From Pseudomonas putida S13.1.2 (GTDB lineage Bacteria > Pseudomonadota > Gammaproteobacteria > Pseudomonadales > Pseudomonadaceae): a stretch of 64,000 bases of DNA. The notes under the pieces are model-generated. The model had not been told where the DNA came from, made no database searches, and saw only the letters and a list, made by a program, of their open reading frames with translations. Position numbers and translations under genes: made by a program. Location: assembly GCF_000498395.2 (NCBI RefSeq), contig NZ_CP010979.1, positions 4,994,501-5,058,500 on the forward strand, in the 5' to 3' direction. This document shows, in pieces, positions 1 through 7,158 of this stretch. Numbering within the stretch: the first letter of the stretch is position 1; every line of letters starts with the position of its first letter.

Positions 1-567
1 ACGCAGGTTGAGGATGGTGGCAATCACGTTGATCGCGCCCATGATCGAGCTGATGCCCATCAGGTGGATGGCGAAGATGAAGAAGGTAACGCTGGCGGGT
101 GCATAGGTGGTGGACAGCGGGGCGTAGAAGGTCCAGCCAAAGTTCGGCCCGCCGCCCGGGCTGAAGAGGGTCGAGACCAGCAGCAGGAAGGCCGCCGGCA
201 GCAACCAGAAGCTGAAGTTGTTCATGCGCGGCAGGGCCATGTCGGGCGCCCCGATCATCAACGGGATCATCCAGTTGGCCAGGCCGACGAAGGCCGGCAT
301 CACCGCGCCAAACACCATGATCAGGCCGTGCATGGTGGTCATCTGGTTGAAGAACGCCGGTTCCACGATCTGCAAGCCCGGTTGGAACAGCTCGGCCCGG
401 ATGACCATGGCGAACGAGCCACCCAGCAGGAACATGATGAAACTGAACCACAGGTACATCGTGCCGATGTCTTTATGGTTGGTGGTCAGCACCCAGCGCA
501 TCAGGCCCTTGGCCGGGCCGTGCGCATGGTCATGGCCGTGGGCGTGGTCGTCGATCACTGCACTCAT
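1..567 (-). CDS. coxA: Cytochrome c oxidase subunit I, N-terminal part (cut by window edge)
   Basis: Catalytic haem-copper subunit of an aa3/caa3-type terminal oxidase in the inner membrane. Only the first 189 residues lie in the window; the gene continues past base 1. After a His/Asp-rich N-terminus (residues 6-17) come the first transmembrane segments. The family motif TMHGLIMVFG carries His80, the expected low-spin haem a ligand. The ATG at 565-567 is preceded by AGGAGACAGGAC, a good ribosome site. It lies 43 nt downstream of coxB on the same strand, so the two are probably co-transcribed. The same order (coxB-coxA) is known from P. aeruginosa PA0105-PA0106. Identity is firm; the copper site lies outside the window. 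Confidence 0.97.
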   Translation of the reverse strand, partial: MSAVIDDHAHGHDHAHGPAKGLMRWVLTTNHKDIGTMYLWFSFIMFLLGGSFAMVIRAELFQPGLQIVEPAFFNQMTTMHGLIMVFGAVMPAFVGLANWMIPLMIGAPDMALPRMNNFSFWLLPAAFLLLVSTLFSPGGGPNFGWTFYAPLSTTYAPASVTFFIFAIHLMGISSIMGAINVIATILNLR

Positions 568-610
568 GTCCTGTCTCCTGCAACCCATTGATTGCCGCGA
601 GTAACCCGGT

Positions 611-1738
611 TCACTTGGCTTCTGCCTGCTTCAGCGCCAGCACGTCCTTCGGCGTGACCATGTCGCCTTTGTTGTTGCCCCAGGCATTGCGCTCGTAGGT
701 GACAACGGCGGCAATGTCGACTTCCGAGAGCTGCTTGCCGAACGCCGCCATGGCGGTGCCGGGCTTGCCGTGGAAGACAATGCTCAGGTGGCCTTCCTTC
801 GGCCCGGTAGCGATCTTCGAGCCCTTGAGCGCCGGGAACATCGGCGGCAGGCCCTGGCCTTCGGCCTGGTGACAGGCCACACAGGTGGTGTGGTAGACCT
901 TGTCGCCACGTTCCACCAGCTCTTCCAGGGTCCACTCCTTGCTGGTCAGTTCCTTGAGCTTGGCGGCTTCAGCCTTGCGTTCGCCCAGCCAGGTGTCGTA
1001 GTCGGCCTTGGACTTGACCTCCACCACCACCGGCATGAAGCCGTGGTCCTTGCCGCACAGCTCGGTGCACTGGCCGCGGTAGATGCCGGGCTTTTCGATA
1101 CGGGTCCAGGCTTCGTTAACAAAGCCGGGGATGGCGTCGCGCTTGACCGCGAAGGCCGGCACCCACCAGGAATGGATGACATCGGCGGCGGTCACCAGGA
1201 AGCGCACCTTGGCCCCCACCGGCAGCACCAGAGGCTGGTCGACTTCGAGCAGGTAATGCTCGTCCTTGGGTGCCTTGTTGTGAATCTGATCGGCAGGGGT
1301 GGCCAGGTTGCTGAAAAACTCCACATCCTGACCCAGGTATTTGTAGTGCCACTTCCACTGGTAGCCGGTGACCTGGATGTCGATGTCCGACTCGCTGGCA
1401 TCATAGATGTCGATCAGGGTCTTGGTGGCCGGAATGGCCATTACCACCAGAATCAGGAAGGGCACCACGGTCCACATGATTTCCACCCAGGTATGCTCGT
1501 GGAAATGCGCGGCCTGTTGGCCGGTGGAGCGGCGGTGGACGACCATGGACCAGAACATCGCGCCGAATACAACTACGCCGATGATCACGCAGATCCAGAA
1601 GATGGTCATGTGCAGGTCGAAGACGGCGTTGGAAACTTCCGTCGCCCCCGGGTGCATGTTCACGGTCCAGGCGGCGTTGGCCTGACCAAAAACCGACCAC
1701 AACAGGAGGCCCATCCAGACATGTGGATGTCGCATCAT
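611..1738 (-). CDS. coxB: Cytochrome c oxidase subunit II with fused cytochrome c domain (caa3 type)
   Basis: Accepts electrons from cytochrome c and passes them through CuA to subunit I. The 375-residue reading from the ATG at 1736-1738 has a signal peptide (about residues 1-23) and two transmembrane helices (about 43-66 and 87-105). A cupredoxin domain follows, with CuA ligands His189, Cys224, Cys228, His232 and Met235, and the aromatic QWKW patch at 128-131. A C-terminal cytochrome c domain has CVACH at 286-290, which makes this the caa3 form. AAGGGGAA lies 7 nt before the chosen ATG. An upstream in-frame start at 1789 would add 17 residues before the signal peptide and is not preferred. 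Confidence 0.97.
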   Translation of the reverse strand: MMRHPHVWMGLLLWSVFGQANAAWTVNMHPGATEVSNAVFDLHMTIFWICVIIGVVVFGAMFWSMVVHRRSTGQQAAHFHEHTWVEIMWTVVPFLILVVMAIPATKTLIDIYDASESDIDIQVTGYQWKWHYKYLGQDVEFFSNLATPADQIHNKAPKDEHYLLEVDQPLVLPVGAKVRFLVTAADVIHSWWVPAFAVKRDAIPGFVNEAWTRIEKPGIYRGQCTELCGKDHGFMPVVVEVKSKADYDTWLGERKAEAAKLKELTSKEWTLEELVERGDKVYHTTCVACHQAEGQGLPPMFPALKGSKIATGPKEGHLSIVFHGKPGTAMAAFGKQLSEVDIAAVVTYERNAWGNNKGDMVTPKDVLALKQAEAK

Positions 1739-2107
1739 TGCGGGTTCCCCTTCTAATTCTTGTTGTCCCGGAGGCGTGGCCTGCGGCAAGAGGGAACGGC
1801 GGTCAAGACTGCCTGGCTTCGACGACCGAGCCCCTGCTAAAAGCAGTCGGGCCTCATCAACGAATCACGTTCAACGGGAGTATAGACAGCGACCAATGGC
1901 ACGCAATGAAGCGTGTGAAATGAACTTCACGAAATGGCTGAATAGCCTGAAAACCGCGCGCTTGATAGGGTGTGGCCAAATAATGGCATTGCCATATGCC
2001 TTGGATCGCACACGTTTGCGTGGCTTATAACAAATACGTCTTAGGTATTCTGTATACCGAGCTAATTTAGTGTCTTCCGTTTGAAACGTAATGTCCCTGG
2101 AGTTGTC
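1739..2107. other. Divergent intergenic region between coxB and the PA0104-like gene
   Basis: A 369-bp spacer that is more AT-rich in its right half (about 1970-2090). It must hold the promoters for coxB (leftward) and the gene at 2108 (rightward). I see no convincing operator, terminator or gene in it. Confidence 0.5.
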
Positions 2108-2749
2108 ATGAACATCGCTGCTGTACGCGAGCAGGTAAGCCAAGCCCATCAACATGAAGGCCAGACCGGCCAACTGAAACAGCGTCTCGAGCTGCAACTG
2201 CCCCACCTGCACCCCTCGATCCAACTGCCTGAGCAGGACGCCCAGGGTACTTTGGCGCGCTTCGTCAGCGCCTACATCGACCAGGTTCCGGAACTGCTGG
2301 AGGCCGCCCACGAGGTCGCCCGCGAAGCCGGGATCGAATCGCAGATCAAACCTGTACTGAAAATTGCCGAGGCCTACTTCCTGCAGCCGCCCAGCGTGAT
2401 GCAAGGGCATGTAGGCCTGGATTGCCTGCTGGATGAGGCCTACCTGGCGCACCGCCTGGTGGAAGAGGTGAATGACCTGTACATCCGCCACTTCCAGCAG
2501 CCGCTGATCCCGGTCGACACCACGGTCGCCAACCTGATTGCCCACCAGCTGATTGGCGAGAGCTTTGCCAACCAGCTGGATGAAGTGGTGCACCACTCGG
2601 TTGACGAAATGCTCAATGACGAAAGCTTTGCGGTGGAATCGGTGGAGGCTTACCGCGAGAAACTCAGCAGCCCGGCAACCGGCGAGGCGTGGAAGCGCTG
2701 GCCTTGCCTGTCGCGACAGCTGGGTGTGGAGCTGGGTCAGCCAGCCTGA
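2108..2749 (+). CDS. Conserved hypothetical protein (PA0104-like)
   Basis: A soluble, acidic, mostly helical 213-residue protein with no signal peptide, membrane segment or recognisable catalytic motif. The start at ATG 2108 is chosen because CTGGAG sits 5 nt upstream; an in-frame ATG at 2081 has no ribosome site. It lies divergent from coxB and convergent with the SulP gene, the same arrangement I recall for PA0104 between PA0105 (coxB) and PA0103 (SulP) in P. aeruginosa. The conserved position suggests a real gene, but nothing in the sequence gives a function. Confidence 0.85.
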   Translation: MNIAAVREQVSQAHQHEGQTGQLKQRLELQLPHLHPSIQLPEQDAQGTLARFVSAYIDQVPELLEAAHEVAREAGIESQIKPVLKIAEAYFLQPPSVMQGHVGLDCLLDEAYLAHRLVEEVNDLYIRHFQQPLIPVDTTVANLIAHQLIGESFANQLDEVVHHSVDEMLNDESFAVESVEAYREKLSSPATGEAWKRWPCLSRQLGVELGQPA

Positions 2750-2763
2750 TATTCCTGTACCGC

Positions 2764-2853
2764 CCTCTTCGCGGGCTCGCCCGCTCCCACAGGTACTGCA
2801 CAGCATTGAGTGTCTGTGCGGTCCCTGTGGGAGCGGGTTCACCCGCGAAGAGG
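2764..2853. repeat. REP doublet (family A, GTGGGAGCGGG...CCCGCGAA)
   Basis: Two inverted copies of a P. putida-type REP (2764-2793 and 2824-2853) separated by 30 bp. They lie between convergent genes and can fold into a long stem that may protect 3' ends or stop transcription. Confidence 0.88.
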
Positions 2854-2875
2854 CCAGTTCAGGCGATAGAAGTTT

Positions 2876-4408
2876 TCAGGCCCCAACCCCCGCCGTAGTC
2901 CGCAACCGCCCTTCGATCCGCCGCTTCAGGCGCCGCTGCTCTATCAGCAACCGTGACCCATTGGCCGAATTGCTGCGGCTCCAGTCTTCCAGCAGCTCAA
3001 GGCACGAGTGGTCGATGTAGCTCAGGTTACCCAACGGCACATGCAACGTGGTGCCCGCCGGTACTGTATCCAGCACCTGGGTCAGCGCCGGCACCTTCAG
3101 GAACGTCGCCGCGCCACTGAGGCGCAGCTCCATGTGCCCATCCTTGGCGAGGCTCACCAGGTTGATCTTCAGCCGCGCCGCCTTGAACGCCAGCTTCAGC
3201 AGGGTCAGGGCAAAGCCCAGCAGCACGCCGGTCAGCAGGTCGGTGAAGATGATCGCCAGTGCCGTCGCCGCATAGGTGAACATCGGCATGCGACCATAAC
3301 GGCCGAGGCCACGAAATGCCTTGAAGTCGACCAGCTTGACCCCGGTAAACACCAGCACACCCGCCAGGCTCGCCACCGGAATCTGCTGCAGCACGCTGCT
3401 CAACACCACAACGAAGGCCAACAGCCACAGGCCGTGGAAGATTGCCGATGCCCGCGTCTGCGCCCCTGCCTGCACATTGGCCGAACTGCGCACGATCACG
3501 CCGGTCATCGGCAGCGCGCCGAGCACGCCACAGAGCATGTTGCCGATACCTTGGGCCGACAGTTCACGGTCAAAGTCCGAACGCTGGCCGCTGTGCATGC
3601 GGTCCACCGCCGCAGCCGACAGCAAGGTTTCGGCGCTGGCGATGAAGGCCAGGGCAAAGGCGGCGACCAGCAGGGTAGGGTCGGCCAGTTGCATTAGATC
3701 GCCCGGACTGATCCAGTCGATGGCCTCGGACAGGTCTGCCGGCACCTGCACGCGGTTTACCGGCAAGGCCAGCCACATACTGATGACCGTCATGGCTGCA
3801 ACACCCAGCAAGGCGCCAGGGACAAAGCGCAACCGCTGAGGCCGCAGGCGCTCCCAGCCCCACATGATGGCGATGGTGCCCAGGCCCAGCGCACCGGCCA
3901 TCCAGCCGGAGCCTGCGCTTTCGTGCGGCAGGGCTGCGGCAACGGTGGACGGGAATTCCAGCAGGTTCTGTAACCCCGAAGGCTGCGGCGCCGTGTCGAA
4001 CATCACATGCACCTGCGACAGCACGATCAACACGCCAATCCCGGCCAACATGCCGTACACCACGGCTGGCGCAGTGACGCGAAACCAGCAACCCAGGCGC
4101 AGGCGCCCGGCCAGCAACTGCAGCAGCCCCGCCAGCAACAAGATCGGCCCGAGCATGGCCATGCCATGCTGGCGCACCAGCTCGAACACCAGCACCGCCA
4201 GGCCGGCGGCCGGGCCACTGACCTGCAACGGCGAACCGGCAAGGAAACCCACCACAATGCCGCCGATAATGCCGGTAATCAGGCCCTTGGCCGGCGGCAT
4301 GCCCGAGGCAATCGCAATGCCCATGCACAACGGCAAGGCCACCAGAAAGACCACCACCGACGCCAGCAACTCACGCGGCAGGGCCGCTTTCAACTGTGTA
4401 ATGTTCAC
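2876..4408 (-). CDS. SulP family anion transporter (probable bicarbonate uptake)
   Basis: A 510-residue inner-membrane SulP permease with about 10-12 transmembrane helices. The SulP stretch ASAETLLSAAAVDRM is followed by a variant glycine/serine-rich helix, and a C-terminal STAS-like domain (about 415-490, with LSYIDHSCLELL) completes the protein. It starts with GTG at 4406-4408, preceded by AAAGGAG at 8 nt spacing. A beta-carbonic anhydrase gene lies directly upstream on the same strand. SulP-carbonic anhydrase pairs are generally read as sodium- or proton-coupled bicarbonate uptake with interconversion of CO2, so bicarbonate is the more likely substrate than sulfate. That substrate call is inference from the neighbour, not from residues. 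Confidence 0.9.
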   Translation of the reverse strand: MNITQLKAALPRELLASVVVFLVALPLCMGIAIASGMPPAKGLITGIIGGIVVGFLAGSPLQVSGPAAGLAVLVFELVRQHGMAMLGPILLLAGLLQLLAGRLRLGCWFRVTAPAVVYGMLAGIGVLIVLSQVHVMFDTAPQPSGLQNLLEFPSTVAAALPHESAGSGWMAGALGLGTIAIMWGWERLRPQRLRFVPGALLGVAAMTVISMWLALPVNRVQVPADLSEAIDWISPGDLMQLADPTLLVAAFALAFIASAETLLSAAAVDRMHSGQRSDFDRELSAQGIGNMLCGVLGALPMTGVIVRSSANVQAGAQTRASAIFHGLWLLAFVVVLSSVLQQIPVASLAGVLVFTGVKLVDFKAFRGLGRYGRMPMFTYAATALAIIFTDLLTGVLLGFALTLLKLAFKAARLKINLVSLAKDGHMELRLSGAATFLKVPALTQVLDTVPAGTTLHVPLGNLSYIDHSCLELLEDWSRSNSANGSRLLIEQRRLKRRIEGRLRTTAGVGA

Positions 4409-4430
4409 CGTGTTTCTCCTTTCTCTGTCA

Positions 4431-4520
4431 CACGGTCATTCCTCTGACCGTGGGCACGTTTGCCCCTGACGAGCGCGCAAGCGCGGGCAGCCAGCGGGCT
4501 TGCCGGCAAGGCAGTCAGGG
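4431..4520. promoter_or_regulatory. Structured intercistronic region between carbonic anhydrase and SulP genes
   Basis: Within the 191-nt gap are a perfect 8-bp hairpin (CACGGTCA at 4431-4438 with TGACCGTG at 4445-4452) and a longer stem with arms CCCTGAC (4464-4470) and GTCAGGG (4514-4520). The second stem encloses the perfect palindrome CTTGCCGGCAAG (4499-4510). It sits just ahead of the SulP ribosome site, where it could act as a processing site or attenuator. No T-run follows, so it is not a simple terminator. Confidence 0.45.
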
Positions 4521-4599
4521 AATTCAAGGCAGCAGAAGGCCGCGCCACACCCCTACAGGGTGCAGCCGGCTATCAAGGTTCTAGCGGTGGATGGGTCGC

Positions 4600-5319
4600 T
4601 TAGTAGCGGCCTCTCGGAGTAGCGCAGGGGACCGGCTCGCCAGCAGCCAGGGGCAGGAAGCTGTCGCTGATGGCGTCGTAGGCTTCGATCTTGCTGGTTT
4701 CGATGTCGTAAACCCAGCCATGAATGAACAGCTCACCAGCTGCCAGGCGCGAGGCAACCGAAGGGTGGGTGCGCAGGTGATGCAACTGGGCGATCACGTT
4801 TTCCTTGGTCAGCACCTGCATGGTTTCGTGTTCGGTACCGCACGAGCAGTTGTTCTCGACCACGGTACGCGCCACTTCGGCATGGCGCAGCCAGGCGGAA
4901 ACAGTCGGCATCTTGGTCAGCGATTGCGGGTTGAGTACCGCACGCATGGCGCCACAGTCGGAGTGGCCACAGACGATGATGTGGTGCACTTTCAGCGCAA
5001 GCACGGCGTATTCGATAGCGCTGGAAACGCCGCCGTTCATCTGGCCGTAGGGCGGTACCACGTTACCCACGTTACGGGTCACGAACAGGTCGCCAGGCGA
5101 GCTCTGGGTGATCAGCTCGGGGACGATGCGCGAGTCGGCGCAGGTGATGAACATGGCACGCGGCGTTTGCGCAGTGGCGAGCTTCTTGAACAGCTCTTGC
5201 TGTTCGGGGAAGACGTCATGGTGAAAGCGCAGGAAGCCGTCGACGATGTGCTTCAGGGCGGCATCGGCGCCCTCGGCGGGTACCTCCGGAACGACCTTGG
5301 ATGGGTCCTTGACGGGCAT
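4600..5319 (-). CDS. Beta-class carbonic anhydrase
   Basis: Interconverts CO2 and bicarbonate in the cytoplasm. The 239-residue protein shows the beta-class zinc site: Cys60 and the Asp62-Arg64 dyad in CADSR, then His119 and Cys122 in GHSDCGA. The ATG at 5317-5319 follows AAGAGGATGAAT. It is the upstream gene of a pair with the SulP transporter at 2876-4408, with 191 nt between them. The pairing supports a role in supplying bicarbonate for carboxylations or in trapping imported bicarbonate and CO2. A gamma-class relative is encoded at 9313-9861. Confidence 0.95.
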   Translation of the reverse strand: MPVKDPSKVVPEVPAEGADAALKHIVDGFLRFHHDVFPEQQELFKKLATAQTPRAMFITCADSRIVPELITQSSPGDLFVTRNVGNVVPPYGQMNGGVSSAIEYAVLALKVHHIIVCGHSDCGAMRAVLNPQSLTKMPTVSAWLRHAEVARTVVENNCSCGTEHETMQVLTKENVIAQLHHLRTHPSVASRLAAGELFIHGWVYDIETSKIEAYDAISDSFLPLAAGEPVPCATPRGRY

Positions 5320-5741
5320 GATTCATCCTCTTGACGGTGTGTTGGTAAATCCATTTTACCGGGGAAAGATTCTGGCTATGCAGGGTTTTAGATGACACGC
5401 ACGGGCCATAGATCACAGTCGGTGTGGACTGATTGCCTACGCTAGCGGGGAAAACTTAACTGAAACTTAATTCGAAGGCTCTAGAACGGGCGTTCCAGAT
5501 ATAAAAGGCGGGATCTGGATAATAGCAAAAAAACATCAACTGCCAATATGTATTAGCGCAATTATTAACTCGGATTAGTTGTATTGAGGGCTGGCAATAG
5601 GCCCCATGTGGGAACCTGAGGCCTGCAAAGTACCTGTGGGAGCGGGCGCGCCCGCGAAAAGGGCAACTCGGTATATGGCACCGGCTGCGCCGGTGTTCGC
5701 GGGCACGCCCGCTCCCACAAAAACTGTGATCTGTTCAAAGA
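5320..5741. other. Intergenic region upstream of the carbonic anhydrase gene
   Basis: A 422-bp spacer. The part nearest the carbonic anhydrase (about 5330-5590) is clearly AT-richer than the surroundings and should hold its promoter, although no motif can be named. The remainder is the REP doublet at 5633-5720. No gene is seen. Confidence 0.5.
5633..5720. repeat. REP doublet (family A) with central hairpin
   Basis: Inverted REP copies at 5633-5660 and 5695-5720 flank a perfect small palindrome, CACCGGC/GCCGGTG (about 5679-5695). The same central hairpin occurs between the REP copies at 28236-28324. Confidence 0.85.
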
Positions 5742-6800
5742 TCAAAACAGGGGCATCTGCCCACCGGGCGGGCAGAAGGCAGAGCAATCCAGCGTCTGCG
5801 CCTCGCGCCCTTCAAAATCCAGCCGCTTCATGGCTTTGGCAAACCGTTGCGCCAACAGCTCGGCAAATACCCCTTCACCGCGCATGCGCGCGCCAAACCG
5901 GCTGTCATACAGCTCGCCGCCCCGGCTCTGGCGGATCAGGCTCAACACATGGGCCGCCCGTTGCGGGTAATGGTCCTGCAGCCACTGCTCGAACAGCGGC
6001 GCCACCTCCAGTGGCAGGCGCAGCATCATGTAGGCCGCGCTCTGTGCGCCTGCTTCTTTGGCGGCCTCCAGCAAGCGCTCCAGCTCACTGTCGTTGATCA
6101 TCGGAATCATCGGCGAACACAACACACCCACCGGCACACCCGCCTCGCGCAACACGCGGATGGCCCTCAACCGGGCACTGGGTGACGCCGCCCGCGGTTC
6201 CAGAACCCGCTTGAGGTCGTCGTCCAGCGTGGTCAGGCTGATCATTACCCGCGCCAGACGCTGGCGGGCCATTTCGGCCAGCAGGTCGAGGTCGCGCAAC
6301 ACCAGCGAGCCCTTGGTCACGATGGTCACCGGGTGACGAAAACGCAGCAACACTTCCAGCAGACGCCGGGTCAGCAACTGCTCCCGCTCGATCGGCTGGT
6401 ACGGGTCGGTATTGGAGCCCAGGTTGATCGGCGCGCACACGTAACCCGGCTTGCTCAGCTGTTGCGCGAGCACTTCGGCGGCATTGGTCTTGGCGATCAG
6501 CTTGGTTTCAAAATCCAGGCCGGGGGAGAGGTCCCAATAAGCATGGGAAGGGCGGGCATAGCAGTAGATGCAGCCATGCTCGCAGCCGCGATAGGGGTTG
6601 ATGGAGCGGTCGAAGGGCAGGTCGGGCGAGGTATTGCGGGAGATGACCGATTTCGCCGTCTCGCTACGCACTTCGGTGCCCTGGGTCTGGGGCACTTCCT
6701 GATACCAGCCGTCGTCCTCGACCACCGAATGGTTGGGGGCAAAACGGTTGTGCGGATTGTGCGCCGTGCCACGGCCCTTTAGTGGTGCTGGAGGATTCAT
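5742..6800 (-). CDS. PA0069-family radical SAM protein (SOS-regulated)
   Basis: A 352-residue radical SAM enzyme with the iron-sulfur motif C-x3-C-x2-C at Cys73, Cys77 and Cys80, followed by YARPSHAYW. It resembles the spore-photoproduct-lyase-like Rv2578c/PA0069 family, whose reaction is not established as far as I know. The ATG at 6798-6800 follows AGGGG. A perfect LexA operator at 6813-6832 ends 12 bp upstream of the start codon, so LexA would cover the promoter. PA0069 belongs to the SOS regulon in P. aeruginosa, which fits. A DNA-damage-related role is likely, with substrate unknown. Confidence 0.92.
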   Translation of the reverse strand: MNPPAPLKGRGTAHNPHNRFAPNHSVVEDDGWYQEVPQTQGTEVRSETAKSVISRNTSPDLPFDRSINPYRGCEHGCIYCYARPSHAYWDLSPGLDFETKLIAKTNAAEVLAQQLSKPGYVCAPINLGSNTDPYQPIEREQLLTRRLLEVLLRFRHPVTIVTKGSLVLRDLDLLAEMARQRLARVMISLTTLDDDLKRVLEPRAASPSARLRAIRVLREAGVPVGVLCSPMIPMINDSELERLLEAAKEAGAQSAAYMMLRLPLEVAPLFEQWLQDHYPQRAAHVLSLIRQSRGGELYDSRFGARMRGEGVFAELLAQRFAKAMKRLDFEGREAQTLDCSAFCPPGGQMPLF

Positions 6801-6812
6801 GGCTAACCCCTA

Positions 6813-6832
6813 TACTGTATTTACATACAGTA
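6813..6832. promoter_or_regulatory. LexA box (SOS operator)
   Basis: The sequence TACTGTATTTACATACAGTA is a palindrome with 8-bp perfect arms. It contains the gamma-proteobacterial LexA core CTG-N10-CAG (6815-6830). It lies directly upstream of the radical SAM gene, which starts at 6800. Confidence 0.9.
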
Positions 6833-6880
6833 TCGCAGCTGCCATGAATCCACCAGCGCCTCTGATCCGACAGCCAGTGC

Positions 6881-7147
6881 TTACTCTGTCGGTTTCTTCA
6901 GCTTCGGATTAGGGAAGAACTGCACCGTCTGCACCTTGGCCGGCGCCGCCTTGGGTGCCAGGTGGTTGACCCGGGTGCCGAGCTCCTTGGGCACCGACAA
7001 GCCCTGCTCGTTGAGGGTGTCGGTGAACCCGCAGGCGACGCACTCGCGGTGCGGTACGTCGTCTTCGCTCCACATCATCAGCTTGTCGGGCTCGCTGCAC
7101 GCGGGGCATACCGCCCCGGCAATGAAGCGTTTCTTGGTCTTGTTCAC
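6881..7147 (-). CDS. yheV: YheV-family putative zinc-ribbon protein
   Basis: A small 88-residue protein with two CxxC pairs (Cys14/Cys17 and Cys36/Cys39) forming a probable zinc ribbon, and a basic C-terminus (PNPKLKKP). It matches the YheV family, whose function is unknown. The GTG at 7145-7147 is chosen because GCGAGG lies 5 nt upstream. A second in-frame GTG at 7162 would overlap the prlC stop codon and add five residues. It follows prlC closely (11 nt), so the two are probably co-transcribed, as in PA0067-PA0068. Confidence 0.88.
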   Translation of the reverse strand: MNKTKKRFIAGAVCPACSEPDKLMMWSEDDVPHRECVACGFTDTLNEQGLSVPKELGTRVNHLAPKAAPAKVQTVQFFPNPKLKKPTE

Positions 7148-7158
7148 AGCTACCTCGC

